Source: Curvibacter sp. (GTDB taxonomy: Bacteria > Pseudomonadota > Gammaproteobacteria > Burkholderiales > Burkholderiaceae_C). From it: a DNA stretch of 61,956 nt. Shown here piece by piece: positions 47,530 to 55,972 of the stretch. Numbering within the stretch: the stretch's first letter is position 1; the number at the start of each line of letters is the position of its first letter. Position numbers and translations under genes: made by a program. Below the pieces are notes generated by a model. It ran no database searches. It was not told the origin of the DNA and saw nothing but the letters and a program-made list of their open reading frames with translations. The stretch covers positions 1-61,956 of the forward strand of contig JAFAMV010000054.1 of the NCBI GenBank assembly GCA_019233055.1, given 5' to 3'.

Positions 47530-47781
47530 ATGAGCACCACCGCCATGGCCACCCCATCCCGTTTCAAATGCCCTGCTTGCGGCTTTTCGGTCTTCAACCG
47601 GCGTGTTGAGGTCTGCGAATCGTGCCGGGCGCCGCTGCCGGCCGAGATGCGGTTCAGCGAGGGCGAACTCGCCTGGCTGGCCGAAGAGGAGGCCCGGGTC
47701 GGGAAGATCCGGCAGGAGCTGGCCCGACAGGCCGAACAGCTGGAAGCTGAAAAACAGCGACGCCGAGGCGAAGGGGGTTGA
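47530..47781 (+). CDS. Small zinc-ribbon protein of unknown function
   Basis: An 83-residue protein with a CxxC pair 'FKCPACGF' and 'VCESCRAPLP', then a charged helix ('LAWLAEEEARVGKIRQELARQAEQLEAEKQRRR') that looks like a coiled coil. The start is probably the ATG at 47530; one at 47452, right after the LysR stop, would add 26 residues. I do not recognise a family. Confidence 0.65.
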   Translation: MSTTAMATPSRFKCPACGFSVFNRRVEVCESCRAPLPAEMRFSEGELAWLAEEEARVGKIRQELARQAEQLEAEKQRRRGEGG

Positions 47782-47790
47782 GACCTGGGT

Positions 47791-47810
47791 CCGGCCTGCG
47801 CCGAGGCCGG
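47791..47810. terminator. Strong hairpin directly after the zinc-ribbon gene
   Basis: CCGGCCT (47791-47797) and AGGCCGG (47804-47810) are perfect 7-base arms around six bases, extending outwards with CCTG/CAGG. It starts 9 bases after the stop codon. No T run follows, so termination would not be classic. Confidence 0.4.
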
Positions 47811-47880
47811 CTCAGGCAACCGGGGCCGTTAAACTGCCTGACTTCATGAAACGATCCGCCGCGAGGCATCCCTCCGCCCG

Positions 47881-49029
47881 ATGACGTCCCTGGATCTGCG
47901 CAGCTTCAATTTCCTGGCCGCGCTGCAATGCGCCGTGATGGGCGCCGTCCTGATGGGCATGCAGCGCAATTACCCCGCCAACATCCGGGGGCTGCGGCTC
48001 TGGGGCCTGGCACCGCTGCTGGCCCTGGCCTCCACCTTCTTCTATGCGCTGGTGGGCTCGCTCCCGCCCACCCTGGTCGGGCTGGTGGGCAACGGCCTGC
48101 TGATGGCCAGCACGGTGACCCTGCTGGCGGGCACCTGCCGGTTTCTCGAGCGCCCCTGGCACTGGTGGCCCTGGGCGACCCTGCTTGTGGGCTGCGAGAC
48201 CGCCCTGCTGCTCTTTTTCGAGGTCTGGCCCGACTACCGTCCCCGCATGCTGGTGTTCGGACTGGGCATGGCCACCATCTGCGCCGTGCACACCCGGGTC
48301 CTGGCGCACCATGGCCGGGGCTTCGCATCACGGCTGATGCTGATGGCCATGGCCTGGCAGACCCTGGTGCTGACCGCGCGCGCCACCAGCACCTACTGGC
48401 TCGATACTGCCGACAGCCAGCGCTTTGACGCCGGCTCCATCCTCCACACGGTGTACGTGGCCACCTTCAGCTTCACGATCCTGATGGTGCTGGTCGGCGC
48501 CCAGCTCATGGTCAGCGACCGGGTGCGGCAGGAGTTCGAGCACCTGGCCACCCATGACGAACTCACCCGGCTGCCCAACCGCCGTGCCATCCTGAATCGG
48601 GTCGAGCAGGAGCATGAGCGCTTCCGGCGCCACGGCCAGGCCTACGCCCTGCTGCTGCTGGACCTCGACCATTTCAAACGCATCAACGACACCCACGGGC
48701 ACCCGGCGGGCGACCGCACCCTGCTGAAGACCGCCACCACGGTCCAGCAGGGTCTGCGCCGGGTCGATCAGGTGGGCCGCTATGGCGGAGAGGAGTTCCT
48801 GGCCCTGCTGCCGGCCACCGACCTCGATGCCGCCCGGACCCTCGCCGAGCGCGTGCGCGCCCTGGTCGCATCCCAGGCGCCCGAGCCCGACACCCCGGGC
48901 TGCACCGTGTCCATCGGGCTGGCTGTGGTGCAGCCCGGTGACCGCCATTGGAACGAGGTGCTGGTGCGGGCCGACACGGCGCTTTACGAAGCCAAGGCCG
49001 CCGGCCGCAACCGGGTCGGCGTGGCCTGA
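47881..49029 (+). CDS. Membrane-bound diguanylate cyclase (GGDEF)
   Basis: A 382-residue protein with about six membrane helices (1-210), then a GGDEF domain: 'DELTRLPNRRAILNRV', 'LLLLDLDHFKRINDTHGHPAGD', active-site 'RYGGEEFLALLP' and I-site 'RRVD'. It should be an active, feedback-inhibited diguanylate cyclase. It is convergent with an HD-GYP phosphodiesterase gene, 17 bases apart. Confidence 0.92.
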   Translation: MTSLDLRSFNFLAALQCAVMGAVLMGMQRNYPANIRGLRLWGLAPLLALASTFFYALVGSLPPTLVGLVGNGLLMASTVTLLAGTCRFLERPWHWWPWATLLVGCETALLLFFEVWPDYRPRMLVFGLGMATICAVHTRVLAHHGRGFASRLMLMAMAWQTLVLTARATSTYWLDTADSQRFDAGSILHTVYVATFSFTILMVLVGAQLMVSDRVRQEFEHLATHDELTRLPNRRAILNRVEQEHERFRRHGQAYALLLLDLDHFKRINDTHGHPAGDRTLLKTATTVQQGLRRVDQVGRYGGEEFLALLPATDLDAARTLAERVRALVASQAPEPDTPGCTVSIGLAVVQPGDRHWNEVLVRADTALYEAKAAGRNRVGVA

Positions 49030-49046
49030 GCGTTCTCCGCCGAAGC

Positions 49047-49964
49047 TCACCCCCCGCCGAAGACCCCGCGCCACCAACCCAGCGGCCCCCGCGACACCGG
49101 CTGCCAGCCCAGGTGTCTGCTGGCCTCGTCGATCAGGCGATCGACCAGTTCTTCGTCGACATCGGGCTCCAGCTGGGCCGCCGACCCCTGCTGGCCGGTG
49201 GGAAGGACCGTGAACCCGGTCCCGTCCTGCTCGACCCGGCCCTCGCTGCCGCAGGCGCGGCAATAGACCTTGGCGCCCGCACGCTGGCCTTTGCGCAGCA
49301 CGATGACCTGACCCTGGCACATGCCGCAGGCCTGCAACGGAATCCCGGCGTCGCTGTGGCCGACCACATGGTCCAGCAGGCCCTGTTCACCCAGAGCGAT
49401 GAAGCGCTCACCCAGCGGGGCATCGAACTGCCGTCCGAGGTTGTCGCGGATGATGGCCAGGGCCCGCTCCACCGGCATGCCCTTGCGGTAGGGCCGGTCG
49501 CTGGTCATGGCGTCGAAGGCATCGGTCAGGCCGACGATGCGGGCCTCGAGTGGGATCTGTTCGCTGCCCTGCAGCCGGCCCGGATAGCCCTGGCCGTCGG
49601 GCCGCTCATGGTGCAGCGCCACCGCCGCGTGCACCAAGGGGCTCAGCGGGTGACCCGACAACAACCGGGCGCCGATCTCGGGGTGGGTCTGGATGACCGC
49701 GTACTCGGCGTCGCTCAGCCGGTCGGCCTTGTTGAGGATGGCGTCGGGCACGCCGATCTTGCCCAGGTCATGCAGAAAGCCGCCCAGGGTGATGCGCGCC
49801 ACCTCGGCGTCTCCCAGCTGCAGGTCCCCGGCCAGCAGGCCCGAGAACTGCGACACCCGCCACAGGTGCCCGCCGGTGTAGGCATCGCGTGCCTCGACCA
49901 TCGACGCCATCAGATAGAGGCTTCGCAACAGCGGTCTGGAGGCGGCATGGGTCTCGGCGGACAT
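49047..49964 (-). CDS. HD-GYP domain c-di-GMP phosphodiesterase with C-terminal zinc ribbon
   Basis: A 305-residue protein. The HD-GYP domain carries H33, H65-D66 in 'HDLGKIG', H94, H118-H119 and 'GYP' at 126-128, so an active phosphodiesterase is expected. Unusually it has no receiver or membrane part; instead a CxxC...CxxC unit (C213, C216, C235, C238) follows, then an acidic tail. The convergent neighbour is a diguanylate cyclase, a natural antagonist. Confidence 0.9.
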   Translation of the reverse strand: MSAETHAASRPLLRSLYLMASMVEARDAYTGGHLWRVSQFSGLLAGDLQLGDAEVARITLGGFLHDLGKIGVPDAILNKADRLSDAEYAVIQTHPEIGARLLSGHPLSPLVHAAVALHHERPDGQGYPGRLQGSEQIPLEARIVGLTDAFDAMTSDRPYRKGMPVERALAIIRDNLGRQFDAPLGERFIALGEQGLLDHVVGHSDAGIPLQACGMCQGQVIVLRKGQRAGAKVYCRACGSEGRVEQDGTGFTVLPTGQQGSAAQLEPDVDEELVDRLIDEASRHLGWQPVSRGPLGWWRGVFGGG

Positions 49965-49970
49965 GGGCGT

Positions 49971-50609
49971 TCATCCTTTCGTGGGGGCGGCGCCCGGCGG
50001 CGGGCTCGGGGGATTGTGCACCGGACAGGCGGGGCATGGGGCCTCCACCTCGAACACCCCCGCATACCGGAACAACAGCCCGAACCAGGGGTGGGTCATG
50101 CGGAAGTCCATGGCGAATCGACCTTCGTCCAACGCCTCTTCGACGATGCTCGTGACCCCGAAGGCCAGCCACTGCGGGATCGGGCACAGCCAGGGCCCCA
50201 GCCGGAGGACAAAGCGCAGCCCCCGCAGTTCGAGGCGTGCCGCCACCACGCACGGAGCCAGTTCCAGGCCCAGGAAGGGGTTCACGTATTCGATCAGGTG
50301 CCCGTCGGCCGTCGGCACCCAGCTGCTGTCGAACCGGATCGACTGGCCGTCCACATAGCGCAGTGTCCTGCGCCAGTGCTGGCGTCCGTCACGGACCTGC
50401 TTTTCCACCCGGGTATCGATCTGCCGCCCCCGCCGGTGCACCAGCGCGCCCAGCCAGCCCATGGCCCGCACCAGGGGCAGCAGGCCAGTCGGAAACTCGA
50501 CGTCCAGCCAACCCGTCTCGACCGCGGTGCCGCCCCGGTGATGGGCCTGGAGCACCGGGGCCAGCCGATCCCAATCGGCCCCCAGGGCCTGCTGCATCGG
50601 ACTCTTCAT
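49971..50609 (-). CDS. DUF4166 domain protein
   Basis: A 212-residue DUF4166 protein: 'MQQALGADWDRLAPVLQAHH', 'GHLIEYVNPFLGLELAPCVVAARLELRG', 'HPWFGLLFRYAGVFEVE'. The function is unknown; the family often sits beside or is fused to an NAD-dependent epimerase, as here. It overlaps the DUF2269 gene by four bases and is 6 bases upstream of the HD-GYP gene. Confidence 0.88.
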   Translation of the reverse strand: MKSPMQQALGADWDRLAPVLQAHHRGGTAVETGWLDVEFPTGLLPLVRAMGWLGALVHRRGRQIDTRVEKQVRDGRQHWRRTLRYVDGQSIRFDSSWVPTADGHLIEYVNPFLGLELAPCVVAARLELRGLRFVLRLGPWLCPIPQWLAFGVTSIVEEALDEGRFAMDFRMTHPWFGLLFRYAGVFEVEAPCPACPVHNPPSPPPGAAPTKG

Positions 50610-51085
50610 GAAACACCTCCCAGAGGCCCTTTGGCCACCATCAGACAGACCACCAGCACCATGGCCGCAAATGCGGGCACGCCCAGCCAGAACCACCACC
50701 GGGCCATGCGCCAGTAGGCCCGCGGCACCGGCCTCCCCAGGCGGACCGCCTGGGCCGACAGTTGCCGCATGCGGATCTGCAGCACCACCACCGGCAACCA
50801 GCAGGCGCCGGCCAGACCGAACAGCGCCAGGCTGGCGGCGATCCAGGGCGTCGACAGCGGCAGGCCCAGCCGATGCACCATCCAGAGCCCGCTCAGAGGC
50901 TGGAAGATCACCGTGGGGGTGGTGAAGATCCAATCGGCCAGCACGACGTGCCGGTTGGTGATGGCCATGTGGGCCGTGTGGCCGCTGCGATCGGCCATCC
51001 ACTTGTAGAACGCGCTGCCGAGCCCGGTGCCGAACAGCAGCACCATGCTCAGGATGTGCAGTGTCTTGAGCGTCAGATAGGACAT
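50606..51085 (-). CDS. DUF2269 family membrane protein
   Basis: A 159-residue protein with four membrane helices: 'LHILSMVLLFGTGLGSAFYKW', 'DWIFTTPTVIFQPLSGLWMV', 'AASLALFGLAGACWLPVVVLQI' and 'WFWLGVPAFAAMVLVVCLMV'. The first matches the DUF2269/predicted integral membrane family. Role unknown; it is translationally coupled to DUF4166 and overlaps the epimerase gene. Confidence 0.88.
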   Translation of the reverse strand: MSYLTLKTLHILSMVLLFGTGLGSAFYKWMADRSGHTAHMAITNRHVVLADWIFTTPTVIFQPLSGLWMVHRLGLPLSTPWIAASLALFGLAGACWLPVVVLQIRMRQLSAQAVRLGRPVPRAYWRMARWWFWLGVPAFAAMVLVVCLMVAKGPLGGVS

Positions 51086-51948
51086 GCGCGGCTCCCTCGG
51101 GCGGGCTGGCCCGGATCCAGGAGATCGCCCCGCAAGGCCCGGGCCCGGCGTCCCAGCAGGTGCTCCAACGCCCGGGGATCGCCGGTGCGCCCGGCCTGCA
51201 GCATGCGCAGGTTGTCGGGCCGCAGCAGCGGACTCCAGACGCCCGCCAGCCGGGCCAGCGCCAGGGCCGCCGGCTCAGGCACCTGCACCAGCCGGATCGG
51301 CCCCAGGCCCTGCGCATCGCGCAAGCGCTGGAGCCATTCGGCGAAACCCAGCCGCTCGGGGCCGACCAGGTCCAGCGTGAGCCGGGTCGCCGGCAGGCCC
51401 AGGCCCTGCATCAGGGCATCGACCAGGTCATCGATATGCAAGGGCTGAATCCACTGCTGCCCCGGGCCCAGCACCGGAACGACCGGCCAGGCGGCCATCC
51501 GCCAGAACAAGCGTGCGCTGCAGCCACCCGGACCGTGGACCAGGGACGGCCGCAGGACCAGCCAGTCCAGGGGAAGGCCGCGCAGGACCTCATCGGCCCC
51601 GCGCTTGCTCAGGTGGAAGGCCGAGAAGGCCTGCCCGTCGGCGCCCAGCGCCGACACCTGGATCACCCGCCGCACCCCGGCCATCGCACAGGCCCGGAAC
51701 AGGGCCTCGGGGCCCTGGCGGTGCACCGCCAGGAAGGTCTGCGCCCGGCTTTCAGCGACGATGCCCGCCGCATTGATCACCGCATCCACCCCTTCCAGCA
51801 GGGGCCGCCAGGCCGCCGCGCAGACCCTCTGTGCCATGTCGACGCCGCCGCGCCGCGACACCGGCACGACCTGATGCCCGGCCCGGACCAGGGCCGCACC
51901 GACATGCCGGCCGATGAAACCCGAGGCGCCGGTCAGAAGGACCTTCAT
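51073..51948 (-). CDS. NAD-dependent epimerase/SDR-family oxidoreductase
   Basis: A 291-residue extended/atypical SDR. The NAD-binding 'VLLTGASGFIGRHVGAALV' is at the N-terminus, with 'INAAGIVAES' and 'GRRVIQVSALGADG' type blocks after it. The usual catalytic YxxxK is replaced by 'AFHLSKRGADEV', so it may be a reductase/isomerase with altered chemistry, similar to NDUFA9-like atypical SDRs. It overlaps the DUF2269 start by 13 bases and the upstream small membrane gene by four. Confidence 0.86.
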   Translation of the reverse strand: MKVLLTGASGFIGRHVGAALVRAGHQVVPVSRRGGVDMAQRVCAAAWRPLLEGVDAVINAAGIVAESRAQTFLAVHRQGPEALFRACAMAGVRRVIQVSALGADGQAFSAFHLSKRGADEVLRGLPLDWLVLRPSLVHGPGGCSARLFWRMAAWPVVPVLGPGQQWIQPLHIDDLVDALMQGLGLPATRLTLDLVGPERLGFAEWLQRLRDAQGLGPIRLVQVPEPAALALARLAGVWSPLLRPDNLRMLQAGRTGDPRALEHLLGRRARALRGDLLDPGQPARGSRACPI

Positions 51949-52286
51949 GACGGCTCTCCCTGAACGGCCCGGGCCACGGACTGCACGAGACGACGCCCCA
52001 GGGTCCAGAGACCGATGAGCAGCCCCAGCAGTGCCGCCACCAGCGCCAGCCGCAGGGCCGGCAGAAGCGGCAGGTCCGGTCCGACCATGGCCGCCAGCAG
52101 GGTCGTCAGCAAGGGCGCCACGGTGAGCATGATCTGCGAATAGACCAGCCAGAAGTCGGCCGCCACCGCGTCCGGACACAGGCGGCGCAGGACATGGAAC
52201 AGCGGCCGGTTCAACACGCGCAACACAACCCCGCTCAGGCACAGGCTGAGGCCGACGGCGATCAACGATGAACTCAGTTCAGACAT
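51945..52286 (-). CDS. Small membrane protein of unknown function
   Basis: A 113-residue protein with about three hydrophobic helices ('SSLIAVGLSLCLSGVVLRVLN', 'VYSQIMLTVAPLLTTLLAAMV', 'LALVAALLGLLIGLW'). I do not recognise a family. It is the first gene of the epimerase-DUF2269-DUF4166 operon (four-base overlap). GGAG is 8 bases before the ATG. Confidence 0.78.
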   Translation of the reverse strand: MSELSSSLIAVGLSLCLSGVVLRVLNRPLFHVLRRLCPDAVAADFWLVYSQIMLTVAPLLTTLLAAMVGPDLPLLPALRLALVAALLGLLIGLWTLGRRLVQSVARAVQGEPS

Positions 52287-52342
52287 GGGAAGACTCCTTG
52301 GTTTCGGAGCCTCCAGTCTTGCGCTGCGGCCGCGTCCAGGCT

Positions 52343-52395
52343 TCCGGAATGCCCATCGCGGAGCCCCTGTGGCCTCCGGAATGATCATTCCGGAG
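52343..52395. promoter_or_regulatory. 22-bp perfect palindrome with an extra half-site, operator of the epimerase operon
   Basis: A 22-bp perfect palindrome occupies 52374-52395; its half is CTCCGGAATGA. The 9-mer TCCGGAATG occurs as a direct copy at 52343-52351, 32 bases (about three turns) from the copy at 52375-52383. It lies 88-109 bases upstream of the small membrane protein, between it and the AraC gene. Confidence 0.65.
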
Positions 52396-52460
52396 CTGTG
52401 GAAACGGCGCCGGCCCTGGCTTTGCGGACCGTTCCACCCATCCTGGGGGAATGCAGGGGA

Positions 52461-53552
52461 TCACCCAATAGGCGCAGAGGAGTCGCTAACGACCGTGGGC
52501 CGCCGGTGCAGCTTGCGGTACTGGCCCGGCGTGCTGCCCTCGATCTCGCGGAACGCTTCGTAGAAAGTCGACTGCGAGGTGAATCCGACCTCCATGCCCA
52601 CCGACAGCACCGAGGCCGCCGGTCTTTCGACCAGCATCGTCCTGGCCGCATCGATGCGCAGTTCACGCACATAGCGGGCGAAGCCCTTGCCCAGCCGGGT
52701 GTTGAGCAGCTCCGACAGCTGATGGGGGCTCAAACCGAGCGACTCGGCCAGAGCGGCCAGGCTCAACTCGGGGTCGGTGAAGAGGCGCTGTTGCGCCATC
52801 AAGGCACCGAGCCGCCGAAGTGTGTCCTCACAATCCACCTTGGCGAGCGTGGTGTTCAGGTAGGTGGCCTGCGCCGCTTCACGCACCTCGGCCGGCAACT
52901 GCGGCCGCAGGCTGAGGGTGGTCTGGACCAGCAGAAACGCCAGGCCGATGGCACTGGCGTAGAGGGCGGTGAACAGCTCGGCCGGCAGCAGCGCCGGCAG
53001 CACCCCCAGCGCCGCCACCCCGGCGGCCAGCAGCAAGGCGGTGCCCAGCAGCGTCGCTTCGGCGGAGAAGCGTGCCCGCTCGTGCCGCAGCGCCATCAGG
53101 CTGTGCCCCAGCCACAGCAGATACCCCGCGCCGATCAGGAAGGCCGTGGTGCGCGCGGCCTGCGGCGGCAGCACCAGCGCCAAGACCGCCGGCACGAAGT
53201 GCAGCCAGGGCGGCACCCTGGACGGCCGCAGGCCGGGCCCCTGCAACAACGGGCGGCTGAAGAGATGGAAGCTGGGCGCCACCAGAAACAGGGTCAGGCG
53301 GTAGGCCAGGGTGTCCTGCCAGCCCTGATGCAGGGACAGATCCGCGAAATGCGCCCCCTGCAGGCCCGCCAGGGCCAGCAGCAGGACCAGGCCCATGCGC
53401 CGCGACAGAGGCTGGTCCTGATAGGGGTCCTGGTAGGGACGGGCGAGGAATTGAGTCCAGGCCACGGACAGGGCACAGAAGATCGAATATCCGGCCAGGA
53501 GAAGGGCGAGCGAGGTCACGATGCGAAGGCGTCCGAAGTGCAAGGCACGCAC
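52461..53552 (-). CDS. AraC-family regulator with N-terminal membrane domain
   Basis: A 363-residue protein. About six or seven hydrophobic helices fill residues 10-220, then a C-terminal AraC/XylS HTH ('LAALAESLGLSPHQLSELLN', 'VLSVGMEVGFTSQSTFYEAFREIEGSTPGQYR'). This membrane-tethered AraC layout implies sensing at or in the membrane. It is on the same strand, upstream of the epimerase operon and the palindromic site, so it may be its regulator. Confidence 0.9.
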   Translation of the reverse strand: MRALHFGRLRIVTSLALLLAGYSIFCALSVAWTQFLARPYQDPYQDQPLSRRMGLVLLLALAGLQGAHFADLSLHQGWQDTLAYRLTLFLVAPSFHLFSRPLLQGPGLRPSRVPPWLHFVPAVLALVLPPQAARTTAFLIGAGYLLWLGHSLMALRHERARFSAEATLLGTALLLAAGVAALGVLPALLPAELFTALYASAIGLAFLLVQTTLSLRPQLPAEVREAAQATYLNTTLAKVDCEDTLRRLGALMAQQRLFTDPELSLAALAESLGLSPHQLSELLNTRLGKGFARYVRELRIDAARTMLVERPAASVLSVGMEVGFTSQSTFYEAFREIEGSTPGQYRKLHRRPTVVSDSSAPIG

Positions 53553-53648
53553 ATTCTTTCATTCATTTCGCGGCTCACCGGCCGTTGCGCCACCGGCCGA
53601 CGCCTTCCGCGTGGCGGCCACGCCCGAAGGCGCCCACCCCCTTCACCT

Positions 53649-55547
53649 TCAACCCACCGTCGCCACGATCAGCCGGCTTGGCGTGGCACCGATGTGGAGC
53701 CCATCGGGCCGGTCGGCCAGGTAGCGCCGGTTCAGATCGTCCGGGCTCCAGTGGCGGCAGGACCCGAAGCCCAGCGAGCCCAACAGCCCGGCCATGTCCT
53801 GCGGGGCGAAGAAGCTCTTCCAGGGCTCGCCCTGCTCGGCGAACCGGGCCAGCAGCCCCTCCATGGCCGGTCGCACCATGGGCGTGAAGTCGGACAGCGG
53901 CGTGGCGTACTCCAGCAGCACCGTGCTGCCGCGGGCGCAGCCGGCCATGAAACGCAGGGTCTCGATGACGGCAGCCTCGTCCAGGTACATGGTCACGCCG
54001 AGCCAGCTGAACAGCGCCGGCTCCTCGGCCCGGAAACCCGCCGCCGCCAGGCCGTCGGCCAGACCGACGCGCTCGAAGTCGACCGGCACGAAGCGCAGCG
54101 AGCGCGGCACGGCCAGGCCGGCGGCCTGCAATTGCGCCTGCTTCCATTGCTGGGTGGCCGGCAGATCGACCTCGAAGACCCGCCCCGGCCCGTCGGGCAG
54201 GCGGTAGGCGCTGGTGTCCAGCCCCGCGCCGAGGATGACGTACTGCCCCGTGCCGCCTGCCGCCGCCTGCGCCCACAGGTCGGCGGCCAGCCGGCTGCGC
54301 ACGACCACGTTGCTGCGCATCCCGAGCGCCATCGGGTGGCGGTAGCGGTCCAGGTCGGCTTGCAGCGTCTGCAACCGGGCCTCGCCGAGGATGGTCAGGG
54401 CGACCGGGTCTTCGAGCACCAGCGGTCGGTCGATCAACTGGTGCGCAGCCCGCTGCAGGGCCACCATCAAGGCGCTGGGCTTGGGCCCGCCGTCGACCGG
54501 CAGGGTCTGATGCCCCACCATGTGCGCCCGGTTCAGGTAGGCGAGCAGCGCCTCGTCCATGCCCAGGCCCAGATGCAGGTCGGGCTCCTGCGCCAGCGCG
54601 GCCAGCACGCGCGCCTCCAGCGCCGCGTCGTCGCCACAGAAGCTGTCGCGGAACAGCTGGCGCCAACGCCCGACCAGCGCCTGCACCGGTGCCGCCTCCA
54701 CCGCCACGCCGGCCGCCATCAACGCCCGGAGTTCGATCACCAAGGCCGGCCAGGCCCGGCGCTTCACGCTGGCCAGGTGGCGGCGGCGGACCTCTGTGGC
54801 CTGTGCCGGGTCCAGGTGCCTGGCCAGCAGGGTGCAGCGGGCGTGCGCAAACGCCTCGTCGATCCAGTCGAGCAGTTGGCCGTCGACCCCGGTGATGTGC
54901 TGGGCACGGGACTCGCCGAGCTGGAGCTGCATCAGCTTGTCGGCCAGGGCCGGATCGTCCTGGGTCATGCGGACCACCAGGCGGATCCAGCGCCAGGCCA
55001 GGTCCTGGGCCGCCGCCGATCCGGTGGGCTGAGCCTGCGCCATGGCCTGGCGCAGCTCTTCGATGAGCCCGATCCAGACCGGGTCGGTCGGCGTGAGCTG
55101 CTCGGGCCCGCTGGCCAGCAGTTTGTCGAGTTCCTGGTCGTCCAGGTGCTTTTGGTACATGTTCATCAACTCCAATGCGTTCAACCAATCGATCGATGGG
55201 GCCTCGTGGCCCGCAGCGACCATGTCGACGAGATGTTGCAACTGGCGGCCCAGGCGCCGGATGCGGGCCGCCTGGGCCTCGAGCGCCTCGATCTGGCGTC
55301 GCAGGATTCCCAGGGGCTCGCGGCCGACGGCCGGGTCGTCGAGGCTGTCCTTGATCTCCTGCAGCGAATAGCCGAAGCGCTTCAGCGCCTCGATCCGATG
55401 CAGGCGGATCAGTTCATCGCGTCCGTACAGACGTGCACCGCCCTCGCTGCGCCAGGCCGGCGACAGCAGGCCGATGGCGTCGTAGTGGTGCAGGGCCCGC
55501 ACGCTCAGCCCGGCACGGCGGGCCAACTCGCCGATCTTCAATGGCAT
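53649..55547 (-). CDS. MerR-TipAS-class I SAM methyltransferase fusion protein
   Basis: A 632-residue fusion. MerR winged helix at 1-70 ('LKIGELARRAGLSVRALHHYD'), a coiled coil (75-115), two TipAS-like helical segments (about 120-235 and 240-340), then a TIGR00027/leucine-carboxyl-methyltransferase-like domain (about 355-632) with SAM motif I 'VILGAGLDTSAYR' (437-449) and 'FEVDLPATQ'. The ATG at 55545-55547 fits the MerR N-terminus. I read it as a ligand-sensing regulator joined to a methyltransferase that may modify the same ligand. There are no frameshifts across the joins. Confidence 0.85.
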   Translation of the reverse strand: MPLKIGELARRAGLSVRALHHYDAIGLLSPAWRSEGGARLYGRDELIRLHRIEALKRFGYSLQEIKDSLDDPAVGREPLGILRRQIEALEAQAARIRRLGRQLQHLVDMVAAGHEAPSIDWLNALELMNMYQKHLDDQELDKLLASGPEQLTPTDPVWIGLIEELRQAMAQAQPTGSAAAQDLAWRWIRLVVRMTQDDPALADKLMQLQLGESRAQHITGVDGQLLDWIDEAFAHARCTLLARHLDPAQATEVRRRHLASVKRRAWPALVIELRALMAAGVAVEAAPVQALVGRWRQLFRDSFCGDDAALEARVLAALAQEPDLHLGLGMDEALLAYLNRAHMVGHQTLPVDGGPKPSALMVALQRAAHQLIDRPLVLEDPVALTILGEARLQTLQADLDRYRHPMALGMRSNVVVRSRLAADLWAQAAAGGTGQYVILGAGLDTSAYRLPDGPGRVFEVDLPATQQWKQAQLQAAGLAVPRSLRFVPVDFERVGLADGLAAAGFRAEEPALFSWLGVTMYLDEAAVIETLRFMAGCARGSTVLLEYATPLSDFTPMVRPAMEGLLARFAEQGEPWKSFFAPQDMAGLLGSLGFGSCRHWSPDDLNRRYLADRPDGLHIGATPSRLIVATVG

Positions 55548-55600
55548 GGTCTTTCCATTCACTTCACTCGTCGGCCGCCACCTTAAGACCTGACGCGGCG

Positions 55601-55972
55601 TCAGGTGCAAGCCCCTTCGGCGTCCAGGGCCGCACAGACCCTGGCGGCCGTCTCGCGCGCCTCGCGCAGTTGGCGACGGCCCGGAGGGCGCAACACCAGA
55701 CGGCGCCCGCCCCCCTCCTCGGCCTGGCGGGCCAGCCAGCCGGTTTTCTCGAGCGGCAGCAGGCGCAGCAGCAGATGCGAGGCCGAGGTGTGCAGGGCCC
55801 GGGCCAGCGGCACCACACCCTCCGAACCGCCGCCGGATTCGAGCCGGTTCAGCAACACGAAATCAGCCCATGACAGGCCATGACGGGTGCCCAGTTCATC
55901 GTCAAGCCGGTACACCCAGGCCGCATGGGCCAGGTGCCGGTCCAGGCAGGACTGCAAGGCGGGCGCGTTCAT
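55601..55972 (-). CDS. MarR-like winged-helix regulator
   Basis: A 123-residue MarR-type protein: 'RHGLSWADFVLLNRLESG', 'VPLARALHTSASHLLLRLLPLEKTGWLARQ' and 'RRLVLRPPGRRQLREA' form the winged helix. Short for the family (usually about 140-150), with a reduced dimer helix. It overlaps the GIY-YIG gene by four bases and probably regulates that cassette through the 57055-57095 repeats. Confidence 0.82.
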   Translation of the reverse strand: MNAPALQSCLDRHLAHAAWVYRLDDELGTRHGLSWADFVLLNRLESGGGSEGVVPLARALHTSASHLLLRLLPLEKTGWLARQAEEGGGRRLVLRPPGRRQLREARETAARVCAALDAEGACT

